In this document: positions 8,753 through 18,410 of the stretch, piece by piece
Layout: the number at the start of each line of letters is the position of its first letter
Position numbering within the stretch: the stretch's first letter is position 1
NCBI GenBank assembly: GCA_900604495.1
Contig: UWOR01000005.1
Coordinates: 124,001-188,000, forward strand
Direction: 5' to 3'
Source: Desulfovibrio sp. Marseille-P6017
GTDB taxonomy: Bacteria; Bacillota_A; Clostridia; Peptostreptococcales; Peptostreptococcaceae
DNA length: 64,000 nt
Position numbers and translations under genes: made by a program
Notes under the pieces: model-generated
Seen by the model: only the letters and a program-made list of their open reading frames with translations
What the model was told of the DNA's origin: nothing
The model's database searches: none

Positions 8753-11323
8753 CTATTCTAAAATATTTATAGATTCTACTATACTACTTTCTTTTATTCT
8801 TCTAGCTGGTAAATAAGTTGCCAATAATCCAACTATTATATTTGCAACTATTATTAAAATATATAATTTATAATTTATAAGAAAGTCCATACCAAAATCT
8901 GCAAAGCCATAAGTCTTATACATCCTAATTTGTAAGAGTATTCCTCCAACTACGACTATTATGCTTGAAACTATTCCGTAAAATAAACCTTCATATGTTA
9001 TCATTTTTCTAAAATCTTTTTCACCTATTCCAATTGCCCTAAGCATACCAAATTCACTTGTTCGTGATGTTAAATTGTAGCTTACATTATTTATTATGTT
9101 AAATATACTTATTACAAACAAGATTGCCACTATTCCATAAGTATATAGTTTTTCTTGCTTTAAGTTCTTATCATTAGCTATTTTATCCTGAACCATATCT
9201 GTAGTAATTGTTCCAGGTACTTTACTTCCTATTTTACCAAGTTCTTTATTTATCTCTTGATGATTTTCACCCTTCTTCATATTTGCATAAACTACATCAT
9301 AATTGTTTTTGCCAAATAATCTTTCTAAATAATTATTACTTGTTATAACGTCTATACCATTATCTGAACTATACATACTATCATCTGCAAATGGATAATT
9401 AACAATAGCCCCTACTTTAAAGTCATACTCTTCATACTCATAATTATCTTTTGCTTTCCAATACGCCTCTCCATCAGTTATTTTACCTTTAGGATATTTT
9501 ACTGTTACAGTGTCTCCCACCTTTATATTAGAAAGTGGTTTTCCTTTACCTACAACTACATCCTTTGTTCCATAAAAAGTATCAATAATATGTGGCATAT
9601 AAATTACTGCTAAGTTTTCTTTTTTCATTTTTTCTATATCTATGTTACCACTTATCACATATTCATCCAGTGACTTTAACATTTCATCATTAAAACCTTT
9701 TAACTTCTGTTTTAATAAGTACTTACCAGTTTCTTTATCTTCAGCTAATAAACCATTCAATACATTTCCAGTATATCCACCACTACCTAACTCTTCTATA
9801 AATTTCATATCTAGTATATCTTCTTTATCTAATATCATCCTAGTATGTAGTATTCTAGCTGTCTTAACTTCACTTATTCCATCTATATTTTTGATTTCAT
9901 TTATCTCATCATCACTAAGTCCATTTTCCTCATCAGTTGATCCATTTACTTTTAAGACAAAGTCACCATTCATAAACAACCATCTTTGTTGATCTTTATA
10001 CATAGCTTGTGATCTAGAGTATGCATAATCATTCTTTATTACAAGTATTCCACCTATGCTCATTGATATCATAATAAGTATTAATGATTTTTTATTTCTA
10101 AATATATTTTTTATTGATATTGTTTTAGTTACATATATTTTATTAATTAATTTATTAATTATAAAATTACTTTTCTTTACTTTTTTATCTGATCCAAAGT
10201 TTCTCTTTATAGCTTCTATAGGTGATATTTTTCTTATTTTTATATACGTTAATATACTTATTATAAATATCATTATTAATGTACAAGCTATAGATAATAT
10301 TATTATCCTGGTTGGTATTACAAAAGAAGTTGACTTTATATTTCCTTCATACTTTATATTTCCACCAAGTTTATTAAATATCTGAGCTCCACCCATACCA
10401 AATACTATACCTATAGGTAAAGATATCAAAGCTAATAATAATAGCTCATATAGCATAAGCTTAAATACTCTAAAATTAGTTGCTCCAACTGCTCTTAACA
10501 TTCCATAATCTCTTATTCTTTGATAAACAGATATTGAATAAATACTATAAATTACTAAACCAGCAAATATACTCATAGCTATAGCGGTATTTCTACTTTC
10601 AATATCAAGTCCCCCATTATTTTCTACAGATCCCACTAGTGTTGAATTAACACCCACTTGATCTTTTAGGTCAATTCCTGCTTTTTTAGCTATACCTTGT
10701 ATATTTTTACTAATTGTGCTACCTTCATTGAACTCCACATTTGCTGTAAAATTACTAATATTTTCTTCATCAAGATTTAAAAACATTTCGCATCTTCCAA
10801 CACTTTTATCTTTATATCTATCTTTTAATATTCCTACAACTTTAAAAGTTTCTTCATTATCCTTATTATAAAGCTTAAAGGTTAGCTCTTGTCCTACAAT
10901 TTCTTCTAATCCCATACTGTTTAATATCCAACCCTCTAATACAACTTCATTTTCGCCTTTTGGCAATCTACCTTTTATAATTTCTGATTCATCATTTAGG
11001 TAATTATTATCAGCATAAATTATATTAATAGGTAGCTTTTCACCTATATCTGTAGATGCATAGTAAGAAGTTACCCCAATATTTTTTATATCACTACCTT
11101 CTTTTATAATATTTAATTGTTTTTTATCGATATCTTTATAAGCTACGTGATATGTACCCGTTTCCCTTTTTACCCTATCCAATCCAGCTTGTTGCGCACT
11201 TTTTGATAAAGTACCTACACCTACAATAAGTGATGTTCCTAAAATTATGCTTAGCACTATTGCCAATGATCTTGATTTAAAGCTTTTTATATACTTTATT
11301 ACCATATTAAAGTCTTCCATCAT
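8753..11323 (-). CDS. FtsX-type ABC transporter permease, large
   Basis: An 856-residue membrane protein with two FtsX-like units. One N-terminal TM (about 15-35) is followed by an extracellular domain and three TMs (about 245-365). A fifth TM lies near 410-430, followed by a second large extracellular domain and three TMs (about 725-850). Each TM triplet contains the family segment GMLRAVGA or GMLRAIGI. The start is preceded by AGGAAGTG; ATG codons at 11323 and 11320 are both possible. It is the first gene of the operon with the ATPase. This duplicated form is typical of mechanotransmission or peptide-handling transporters rather than classical importers. Confidence 0.9.
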   Translation of the reverse strand: MMEDFNMVIKYIKSFKSRSLAIVLSIILGTSLIVGVGTLSKSAQQAGLDRVKRETGTYHVAYKDIDKKQLNIIKEGSDIKNIGVTSYYASTDIGEKLPINIIYADNNYLNDESEIIKGRLPKGENEVVLEGWILNSMGLEEIVGQELTFKLYNKDNEETFKVVGILKDRYKDKSVGRCEMFLNLDEENISNFTANVEFNEGSTISKNIQGIAKKAGIDLKDQVGVNSTLVGSVENNGGLDIESRNTAIAMSIFAGLVIYSIYSISVYQRIRDYGMLRAVGATNFRVFKLMLYELLLLALISLPIGIVFGMGGAQIFNKLGGNIKYEGNIKSTSFVIPTRIIILSIACTLIMIFIISILTYIKIRKISPIEAIKRNFGSDKKVKKSNFIINKLINKIYVTKTISIKNIFRNKKSLILIMISMSIGGILVIKNDYAYSRSQAMYKDQQRWLFMNGDFVLKVNGSTDEENGLSDDEINEIKNIDGISEVKTARILHTRMILDKEDILDMKFIEELGSGGYTGNVLNGLLAEDKETGKYLLKQKLKGFNDEMLKSLDEYVISGNIDIEKMKKENLAVIYMPHIIDTFYGTKDVVVGKGKPLSNIKVGDTVTVKYPKGKITDGEAYWKAKDNYEYEEYDFKVGAIVNYPFADDSMYSSDNGIDVITSNNYLERLFGKNNYDVVYANMKKGENHQEINKELGKIGSKVPGTITTDMVQDKIANDKNLKQEKLYTYGIVAILFVISIFNIINNVSYNLTSRTSEFGMLRAIGIGEKDFRKMITYEGLFYGIVSSIIVVVGGILLQIRMYKTYGFADFGMDFLINYKLYILIIVANIIVGLLATYLPARRIKESSIVESINILE

Positions 11324-11550
11324 TTATTTCACTTCCTTTCATACAAATAACTTCTTATCTTGAACAAGTTCATTATATCCATGAAAAATAATTCTATCAA
11401 ATTGAGTTTTTGCAAATTTATTATAGTTCTTTGTTCATTTATAATAACTTATGTGCAGATTTTGTCCTTATTTATGTAAGTTTCAACTTTTTACATATCT
11501 TTTTATAAATGATATACTTCTATTATAAATGAATAGTTAAGGAGTTAAAT

Positions 11551-12486
11551 ATGTATAATGTTTTTATATTTACAGTAGGCTTATTAGTCTTTTTTATATT
11601 ATTTAGTCTAATTTTATATAGATATAATTTTTATAATGAAATGAATTTAGGAAAGCGAAATATTTTCACTTTATTTATATCATCGTTATCATTTTTAATA
11701 GTTTATAAAATGTTTACTTATACATTGTATAGATTAAATGAAAATTTATTGATAAAGGGTATCTTCACATCAATATTAGCATTTACAGTAATGATTATCT
11801 GTTTATGTATTGGATATAAATTTACAAAAATTATAAATATAAATTATGAATATAAATCTGAATTAAATAAATTAAATAATAAAGTAGAACATAAAGATAA
11901 TATTATCTCCAAACTTAGAAGTCAAAAACATGATTATCTTAAGCATTTACAAGTAGTTTATTCTCTACTTAATAATAATTTAAATATCGATGCAAAAGAC
12001 TATATTATAAATATCTCTAATAGCTTTAGATCTAAGACTTCTAGATATGGAAAAGTATCATATTTAGATGCTATAGCCTCATTAAAATACGAAGAATGCC
12101 TTACAAAAAATATTACATTTGATGTTTATATTCAAGATTTTATTGATAATCTTATAATAGAACCCAGTGATATGAGTTCTGTACTTTTAAATATTATTGA
12201 TAATGCTATTGATTCTTTATCTACAATAAAAAAAGATAATAAATATATAAAACTCTTTGTATATGAGGATGAATTCCAGTACGTTATATCAATAAAAAAT
12301 AATGGACCTAAAATATACAATACAGAGAGTATCTTTGAAGAAGGTTTTTCTACTAAAGATGGTAATAACAGAGGCTATGGGCTTTATTTAGTTAAAAATA
12401 TTCTAAATAAGTATGGTTACCATATCTTTGCAAGTAGTGATGAATTTTTAACTGAATTTACTATTTTAATACCGAAATACTGCTAA
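11551..12486 (+). CDS. GHKL sensor histidine kinase (AgrC/LytS-like)
   Basis: A 311-residue kinase with about three N-terminal TM segments (about 3-25, 38-60, 70-95), a short coiled segment, the phospho-acceptor region RSQKHDYLKHLQ (about 128-139) and a GHKL ATPase domain with the N box NIIDNAIDS and a G box GNNRGYGLYL near the end. It has fewer TMs than AgrC proper, so it may sense the membrane or a partner transporter rather than a peptide. The LytTR regulator gene follows after 14 bases. The pair is divergent from the ABC transporter operon. Confidence 0.88.
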   Translation: MYNVFIFTVGLLVFFILFSLILYRYNFYNEMNLGKRNIFTLFISSLSFLIVYKMFTYTLYRLNENLLIKGIFTSILAFTVMIICLCIGYKFTKIININYEYKSELNKLNNKVEHKDNIISKLRSQKHDYLKHLQVVYSLLNNNLNIDAKDYIINISNSFRSKTSRYGKVSYLDAIASLKYEECLTKNITFDVYIQDFIDNLIIEPSDMSSVLLNIIDNAIDSLSTIKKDNKYIKLFVYEDEFQYVISIKNNGPKIYNTESIFEEGFSTKDGNNRGYGLYLVKNILNKYGYHIFASSDEFLTEFTILIPKYC

Positions 12487-12500
12487 AAGGAGATTTTTTA

Positions 12501-13238
12501 ATGATAAAAGTTTTAATATGTGATGATGATAAAATTATTAGAGATGATATAGAAAAAATAATAAAAGATTCTAACTATGTAGACTATGTAAAGAAAGTAA
12601 AAAACAGAATAGATGCCATAGAATTTATTAAAAGTGAAAAAATAGATTTACTTATAATAGATATAGATATGCCTTATAAAAATGGTATTGATTGTGCTAA
12701 GGAAATAAAAAAAATAGATGAAGATGTTCATATAATATTTGTTACTGGTTTTGCTGATTATAGCTTAGAGAGTTTCAAAGTTCATCCTGTTGATTTCATA
12801 GTTAAACCCTTTACTAACGAGAAAATCTTAGACTCTTTAAATATTGCCATAGATCATATTAATTCTCATAAATTGGCTAAAACTAATTTTATTGAAGATA
12901 CATTATTTGTTTATAAAGTAAGAAAACAAATCCATATGATTAATTTTGATAATATTGTTATCTTTGAAAAAAATTCTAGAGCTATTAATCTCTATACTAA
13001 AGATCACGATATAATAAAATTTTATGAGAGTTTTGAAGATTTATCTAAAAGGTTGCCACCTAACTTTTTTGCTACACATAAACAATATATTGTCAATTTA
13101 AAGTTAATTCATAAAGTACTACCTATTAATAAGTCATCTCTAGAAATTCGCTTTATTAATTTTGATAAGACTGCTATTTTAAATAAGTCTTTAGAAAAGG
13201 ATTTTCTTTATAGATTTTATCGAACTAAAAGATTTTAA
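12501..13238 (+). CDS. LytTR-family response regulator
   Basis: A 245-residue regulator. The receiver domain (1-120) has the acidic pair at DDDK near residue 9, the phospho-acceptor Asp in LLIDIDMP (about 53-60) and the conserved Lys in VKPF. The LytTR DNA-binding domain covers about 140-243, with the typical segments FFATHKQYIVNL and LEIRF. It starts after AAAAGGAG, 14 bases behind the kinase gene. It probably controls the divergent ABC operon, but I could not define LytTR direct repeats in the 227-bp intergenic region with confidence. Confidence 0.9.
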   Translation: MIKVLICDDDKIIRDDIEKIIKDSNYVDYVKKVKNRIDAIEFIKSEKIDLLIIDIDMPYKNGIDCAKEIKKIDEDVHIIFVTGFADYSLESFKVHPVDFIVKPFTNEKILDSLNIAIDHINSHKLAKTNFIEDTLFVYKVRKQIHMINFDNIVIFEKNSRAINLYTKDHDIIKFYESFEDLSKRLPPNFFATHKQYIVNLKLIHKVLPINKSSLEIRFINFDKTAILNKSLEKDFLYRFYRTKRF

Positions 13239-13243
13239 TATAA

Positions 13244-13297
13244 AAATAGCTGCACTTTAGTAGTTTCAATATTTGAAAATATTAGGTGCAGTTATTT
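13244..13297 (+). terminator. terminator of the kinase/LytTR operon
   Basis: A 12-bp outer stem (AAATAGCTGCAC with GTGCAGTTATTT, one G-T pair) encloses a smaller hairpin AATATT-tgaa-AATATT. The rest of the gap up to 13549 holds only AT-rich sequence and the hpf ribosome binding site. Confidence 0.7.
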
Positions 13298-13549
13298 ATT
13301 AGATTTATTAGTAGTTCAACTATAAATACACCGTATAATCAATATATTATCAGAAAATTCCATAAAAAAACAGTCTTTTCTTGAAAACATTTTCATATTA
13401 TTATAATAATATAATCCAAATCATTCCAATATGACATTAGATTATAATAAATAATTTTCCTGCAGGACATAGACAAAAACTTACTATTTCCATCCAAGTG
13501 GATATTTAGAATTAGTAAAACAAACATTTAATATTGGAGGTACATAATT

Positions 13550-14082
13550 ATGAAAATTAATATCGTTTCAAAAAGAGTTGAACTAACAAATTCTATTAGA
13601 GAAAAAATAGAAAATACTTTTTATAACTTAGAAAGGTATCTAAGTGATGATACAGATGTACATGTAAAATTAGATGTTACTAAGAGAAGTCAGAAAATAG
13701 AGGTGACTATATTCACTAAAAATGGGACTATAATCAGAGCTGAAGATTCAAAAGATGATTTATATAACGCTATAGATGTAGTTTATAATAAGTTATATAA
13801 ACAAATAAGAAGATTAAAAACTCAACTTATTAATAAAAATAAATCTAATGAAAGTATTAGATTCAATAATATAGATAAATATGATGATATAAATATAGAA
13901 AGTGATAGTATTATAAAAGGGTTAAGAAGTTTAATCTTGATAAACCTCTAACTACTGAAGATGCTATTATGCAGATGGATTTATTAGGACATAATTTCTT
14001 TGTATTTAGAAATTTAGATTCTGAAGATTTAAATATAGTTTACAAAAGACATGATGGTTATGGATTAATTGAACAAATATAA
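13550..14082 (+). pseudogene. hpf: ribosome hibernation promoting factor, long form, frameshifted
   Basis: Hpf binds the ribosome and drives 100S dimer formation in stationary phase. The N-terminal S30AE domain reads from the ATG at 13550 (after TTGGAGG) to about residue 123, with typical segments DVHVKLDVT and LYKQIRRLK. A single missing base near 13917-13921 (run AAAAGGG) ends the frame 10 codons later. The C-terminal dimerisation domain continues in the next frame with KKFNLDKPLTTEDAI and ends in DGYGLIEQI at 14082. Reconstructed length is about 177 residues, normal for the long form. Loss of this conserved gene is unlikely, so a sequence error is a serious alternative. Confidence 0.85.
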
Positions 14083-14128
14083 AATAATAAACCCCTAGGT
14101 AATATATTACCTAGGGGTTTATTATTTT
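14081..14128. terminator. perfect 48-bp palindromic bidirectional terminator
   Basis: A 24-bp arm (14081-14104) is followed directly by its exact reverse complement (14105-14128), with core ACCCCTAGGT and A/T tails. It overlaps the stop codons of hpf on the plus strand and of the OYE-like gene on the minus strand. Confidence 0.9.
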
Positions 14129-16049
14129 ATATTTCGTTAGCAGTATCATAAGCAGTTTTAATTGCATTCTCAATATCAGATGCTCTATCCTTACAATCAC
14201 CAATTTTAACAACTTTGATATTCTTTTCTAATAACTTATCAATATCAAAACTATTAGGTCTAGCACCAACTGCCATAACTACATAATCACAAGGTATTTC
14301 AATTTCCTTATTATCATTTTCACATACTATATTTTCTTTGTTTATCTTATTAACCTTATGATTTGTATATATCTTAACATTATTTTTATTAAAGTTTTCC
14401 ATTAGAGTTGGAAGTATTGTACTACTTTCACCTTTAGCTATATTATCATCCATTTCAATTATAGAAACCTTATTTCCTTCTTGAAGGCATAGGTACTCAG
14501 CTACTTCACAACCTACCATACCTCCGCCAATAACAGCTATATTACCAAATACTTGTTGTTCTCCACTTAATATTTTCCATGCATCACATACCATTTGATT
14601 ACTATGACCATCTATACTTGGAATAATATTACTTGCACCTACTGCAACTAATACAGCATCTGGTTCTAAAGATAATATATCTTCTTGACTTACCTTCTTT
14701 CCAAGTCTTAACTTTACATCTTGAGATGTTACTGAATGTGTTAAAAATCTAATAGCTCTACGTATTTCATTTTTTCTAGGAGGTATACATGCTAAATTTA
14801 ATTGACCTCCTAAAGATGTATTTTCATCAAATAAAGTAACATTATGACCTTTTAGACTTGCTACACGAGCAGCTTCAAGTCCTGCAGGTCCTCCACCTAC
14901 TACTATAACATTTTTCTTAGTTTCAGCCTTAGTTATTTTTCTAGTTCCTTCATATCCATTTTCAGCATTTAGTATACAACTTAAAAACTTACGCTCTTGT
15001 ATGTTATCAGTACATCCCTTATTACAACATATACATTCACGTATATCTTCAAATTTATTGTCTTTTACTTTGTTAACCCAATCAGGATCTGCAAGTAAAA
15101 TTCTACCAAGTCCAATTATATCTACTTTATTAGACTCTAGAATGCTTTCAGCCATTTTAGGATTAAATATTCTACCAACTGTACTAACTGGTATATTCAC
15201 TACTTTCTTGATTTGAGCAGCAATATCAACAAAGAACCCATAAGGTTGAACCCCCATTGGAGGAATAGTATCTGCCATATTACCAGTATGATTAGCTTGA
15301 GCTACATGAAGCATATCAACTCCAGCTTCTTCTAGCCATTTAGCAAAAGTAGGTGCTTCATCTAAATTTATGCCACCTTTACCTCTCTGCGGTGTAACAA
15401 CTGAAAATTTATAATCAATAGGCATATTAGGAACTGATTCTTTTAATGCTTTTACAAGTTGTAGTGCAAATCTTGTTCTATTTTCTAGAGTTCCTCCAAA
15501 TTTATCATTTCTTTTGTTTAATATAGTACTACATAATGATCCAACTAATCTATCACCATGTATTTGAATAATATCAACACCAGCTTTTTCAGCTCGAATT
15601 GCACAATCACACATTTTTTTTATAATATTATTTAAGCCTTCTTCACTTACTTCATTAACAAAGTGCTTCATATCGTGATGTAATTTTTCTCTTACTGCTT
15701 TCATATCACCACTTGCAAACATCTTATTTATAGCATCACAGTCATATTCTGGGTGAAATATCTGAGCAGAAACTTTAGCCCCATGTTTATGTATTGAATC
15801 GCATAATTTTTTAAAACCTTCAATTTGGCTATCATCATATAGTTTTGGTGTAGGAGAAAAACTATTAATCGGAGAAACATCACCTATTACTATGTATGAA
15901 ACACCACCTTTTGCTAATCTTTCATAAAATTCAATACTTTGTTTAGTTATGCTACCATCTCTCCCCTCATAACCAGTAGTTAATGGTGGAAACATAACTC
16001 TATTCTTTAGTGTAATATTTCCTACATTGATTGTTTCTAAAAGTTTCAT
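14127..16049 (-). CDS. NADH:flavin oxidoreductase, OYE/BaiH-like, with Fe-S and NAD(P)/FAD domains
   Basis: A 640-residue member of the 2,4-dienoyl-CoA reductase / trimethylamine dehydrogenase / BaiH group, which reduces C=C bonds next to carbonyls. The FMN TIM barrel covers about 1-335, a four-Cys cluster starts at CICCNKGC (CX2CX3C, then C 11 residues later), and the FAD/NAD domain contains VVGGGPAGLEAA and AVIGGGMVGCEVAE. The region where relatives have HAAHGY and FLSP reads IHGDRLVGSLCST, so key substrate-loop residues differ and the substrate or even the chemistry may be changed. It is the last gene of the operon GPH symporter - hydrolase - reductase. Confidence 0.88.
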   Translation of the reverse strand: MKLLETINVGNITLKNRVMFPPLTTGYEGRDGSITKQSIEFYERLAKGGVSYIVIGDVSPINSFSPTPKLYDDSQIEGFKKLCDSIHKHGAKVSAQIFHPEYDCDAINKMFASGDMKAVREKLHHDMKHFVNEVSEEGLNNIIKKMCDCAIRAEKAGVDIIQIHGDRLVGSLCSTILNKRNDKFGGTLENRTRFALQLVKALKESVPNMPIDYKFSVVTPQRGKGGINLDEAPTFAKWLEEAGVDMLHVAQANHTGNMADTIPPMGVQPYGFFVDIAAQIKKVVNIPVSTVGRIFNPKMAESILESNKVDIIGLGRILLADPDWVNKVKDNKFEDIRECICCNKGCTDNIQERKFLSCILNAENGYEGTRKITKAETKKNVIVVGGGPAGLEAARVASLKGHNVTLFDENTSLGGQLNLACIPPRKNEIRRAIRFLTHSVTSQDVKLRLGKKVSQEDILSLEPDAVLVAVGASNIIPSIDGHSNQMVCDAWKILSGEQQVFGNIAVIGGGMVGCEVAEYLCLQEGNKVSIIEMDDNIAKGESSTILPTLMENFNKNNVKIYTNHKVNKINKENIVCENDNKEIEIPCDYVVMAVGARPNSFDIDKLLEKNIKVVKIGDCKDRASDIENAIKTAYDTANEI

Positions 16050-16087
16050 ATAAATCCCCCCTAAATTTATTCTTAATTATTTTACAT

Positions 16088-16852
16088 TTATTTATTATTA
16101 ATTAATTTACAAAAATCGATAATTGCATCTTCACATTCACTTCTAGCATTTATATTTTCAAAGTTATGACCTGCACCCTCAATTTGTATATATGTTGTTT
16201 TATTATCTTTATAACAATCTAAATAAGTTTGGCAAGTACGATCATCAACTAATTTATCTTCAGTCCCTCTTATAATTAGAACTTCTTTGTCATATCCCAT
16301 AGCACTTGAGAATGGCTCATAGTTGTATAAATCATAATTAAAGTCAATATTAAATTTTAATCCTTCCATATTAGCATATTGTATTGATTTATCTTTCAGC
16401 TCATCTGCACGTTCTTTACAACCGTACCACATTCCAGCACCAGGGCACATAAGAATTAAAGCAGCTGGTTGTAACTTTGGAGCAACACATGCAGCTACAT
16501 AACCACCCATACTATGACCAGATAATATGATTTTATCAGAAGTCGTTATTTTTGAATCAACTAACCAATTATATACGTCAATAGCATCTTCTATAAGACC
16601 AGTAAAAGTCATTTCTTCAAATTCTCCATCACTTTCACCACAGCCATAAAAGTCAAATCTAGCACATCCGAATCCATTAAAATCAAGTATTCTAGATAAA
16701 TGAGCATGAGCATATCTATGCCCTGACATACTTCCTCCAAATCCATGTAGATTTAACACTATAAAAGGATTTTCTATATTATCAGGAAGGGTAAGTACAC
16801 CTCTTAATGTATTATTTTTACGATTTTTTATTTCTATTAATTTAATCATCAT
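16088..16852 (-). CDS. alpha/beta hydrolase (serine hydrolase)
   Basis: A 254-residue cytosolic hydrolase. The nucleophile elbow is GHSMGGYVA (Ser near 108), the acid is probably in RGTEDKLVDD, and the His is in EGAGHNFEN. The oxyanion region NLHGFGGSMSG is clear. It has no signal peptide. The start follows GGAGAG; the ATG at 16852 or the next codon may be used. It lies between the GPH symporter gene (22 bases) and the OYE-like gene (38 bases), so it probably de-esterifies or opens an imported compound before or after reduction. The substrate is unknown. Confidence 0.88.
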   Translation of the reverse strand: MMIKLIEIKNRKNNTLRGVLTLPDNIENPFIVLNLHGFGGSMSGHRYAHAHLSRILDFNGFGCARFDFYGCGESDGEFEEMTFTGLIEDAIDVYNWLVDSKITTSDKIILSGHSMGGYVAACVAPKLQPAALILMCPGAGMWYGCKERADELKDKSIQYANMEGLKFNIDFNYDLYNYEPFSSAMGYDKEVLIIRGTEDKLVDDRTCQTYLDCYKDNKTTYIQIEGAGHNFENINARSECEDAIIDFCKLINNK

Positions 16853-16874
16853 ATCTCTCCTAAATAAGCATATT

Positions 16875-18239
16875 TTAAATGTTTTTTATATTCTTTCTTT
16901 TAATTGATAACTCTTGTAACATTTCTTGAGTCTTTTTCTTACTTAAAGGATATATAAAGAATAATGCTAATATTGCTATTAAATATCCTATAGAATAAAT
17001 TCCTGTATACGATTTCCAAAGCTTTGAAGCAACTTCTGCTGTTTGAGTAGAAGCATGTACGTTATATCCTATAAATGCAAGTATAAAACTACTTAAACTA
17101 GCACTTAATGCAGCAGCAAGTTTTCTAAAGAATGAATATGTAGAGTAAATTATACTTTCATTACGAGTTCCAGTTTGTAACTCTTGATAATCTATTGAGT
17201 CATTTACCATAGCCCAAATTAGTATTTGGAAACCTGATGCTCCTATATAGCAAACCCCATTGATTATTATAAACATTATAGGATTATCTATTGGGAAGAA
17301 AAATAAAACTCCATACACTATCGCAGCAAAACCAGCCCCATACATACACCATTCTTTTTTACCAAATTTATTAGCAACAAACTTAGTTCCAATGAATGTA
17401 ATTATTGAATAAACTGTACTTAACATTCCTGAAACAGCCATTATTTTTACATTACCAAAATAATCTTTAAATAAATATGTATTTAATCCATTAACAACAC
17501 TAGCTGATATCATACCAACTAAACTAGCAATTATAACTCCTAATAAAGCTCTATTTTTTGATATATTTTTTAATACTTCAATGTAACTAAATTTTTCCTT
17601 TTCTATATGAGGTAACTCAACACGTTCCTTACACCATACAGATGTAATTTGTAAACAGAAAACGCTTGCACAAGCACAAATAATAGCTAATAGTAAGAAG
17701 TTTGAAGGTACAGGTTTGTTATCTTTATATAAAAATAATGGTCCAACGATAACTATTACAGTCATAAAAATAGTTCCACCTAAACTTCTATATCTTGATA
17801 AATCTGTACGATGATTAGTATCATCTGTCATAACACTTGATAATGATCCAAATGGAACGTTTACACAAGTATACATAGCTTCATATAAAACATAAGTAAT
17901 TAAGATATAAGCTAATCTTAAACCATAATTTAAATTAGAAACATTTAAAAATCCAATACACATTAAAATTGCACAAGGTATTGAAAATGTACGAATCCAA
18001 GGTATAAATTTTTTACCAGGTTTTGCTTTACGAGAATCTATAATAGCTCCTATTATAGGGTCATTGATAGCATCCCAAAATTTTGTTACTAGCATTATTG
18101 TACCTACATGGATAGGGTTAACTTTTAGAACTAATGTATAAAATACTGTTAAAAACATAGCCCTAAACTGTTCCGTACAGCAGCACCCTAAATCCCCCAG
18201 AGTATAACCAATCTTATCTTTCATTGAAAACTTTTGCAT
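16875..18239 (-). CDS. GPH-family cation symporter (MFS)
   Basis: A 454-residue membrane carrier of the glycoside-pentoside-hexuronide family, with 12 predicted TMs and the family signature DPIIGAIIDSRKAKPGKKF near residue 60. The chosen start (MQKFSMKD, ATG at 18239) has AAGGGGG five bases upstream; an in-frame codon 60 bases earlier has no such site. First gene of the operon with a hydrolase and an OYE-like reductase, divergent from an AraC regulator. GPH members next to OYE-like reductases may carry non-sugar substrates such as steroids or phenolic glycosides; this is inference. Confidence 0.88.
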   Translation of the reverse strand: MQKFSMKDKIGYTLGDLGCCCTEQFRAMFLTVFYTLVLKVNPIHVGTIMLVTKFWDAINDPIIGAIIDSRKAKPGKKFIPWIRTFSIPCAILMCIGFLNVSNLNYGLRLAYILITYVLYEAMYTCVNVPFGSLSSVMTDDTNHRTDLSRYRSLGGTIFMTVIVIVGPLFLYKDNKPVPSNFLLLAIICACASVFCLQITSVWCKERVELPHIEKEKFSYIEVLKNISKNRALLGVIIASLVGMISASVVNGLNTYLFKDYFGNVKIMAVSGMLSTVYSIITFIGTKFVANKFGKKEWCMYGAGFAAIVYGVLFFFPIDNPIMFIIINGVCYIGASGFQILIWAMVNDSIDYQELQTGTRNESIIYSTYSFFRKLAAALSASLSSFILAFIGYNVHASTQTAEVASKLWKSYTGIYSIGYLIAILALFFIYPLSKKKTQEMLQELSIKRKNIKNI

Positions 18240-18352
18240 AAAGTACCCCCTTGTTATTGATAAAAAATAGATTGTAAATAAATTTAACAAAACTGTCATA
18301 TTTATTTGTATTTTTATTATCTCATATTGTAAAATAAAATTATATTCATATC

Positions 18353-18387
18353 TTGATATAATATTAACAAAAATTGATATATTAGCT
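18353..18387. promoter_or_regulatory. direct repeats TTGATATA, 21 bp apart (AraC-type site)
   Basis: TTGATATA begins at 18353 and again at 18374, spaced 21 bp, that is two helical turns. This is the usual geometry for AraC/XylS proteins. It lies between the divergent GPH operon and its AraC-family gene. Confidence 0.45.
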
Positions 18388-18410
18388 ATTAAAATAAAAG
18401 GGGGGTATTA

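Noticed and set aside
11324..11550. LytTR direct repeats in the divergent region
   Set aside because: Only loose AGTT-like matches could be found in AT-rich sequence; not enough to define a site.
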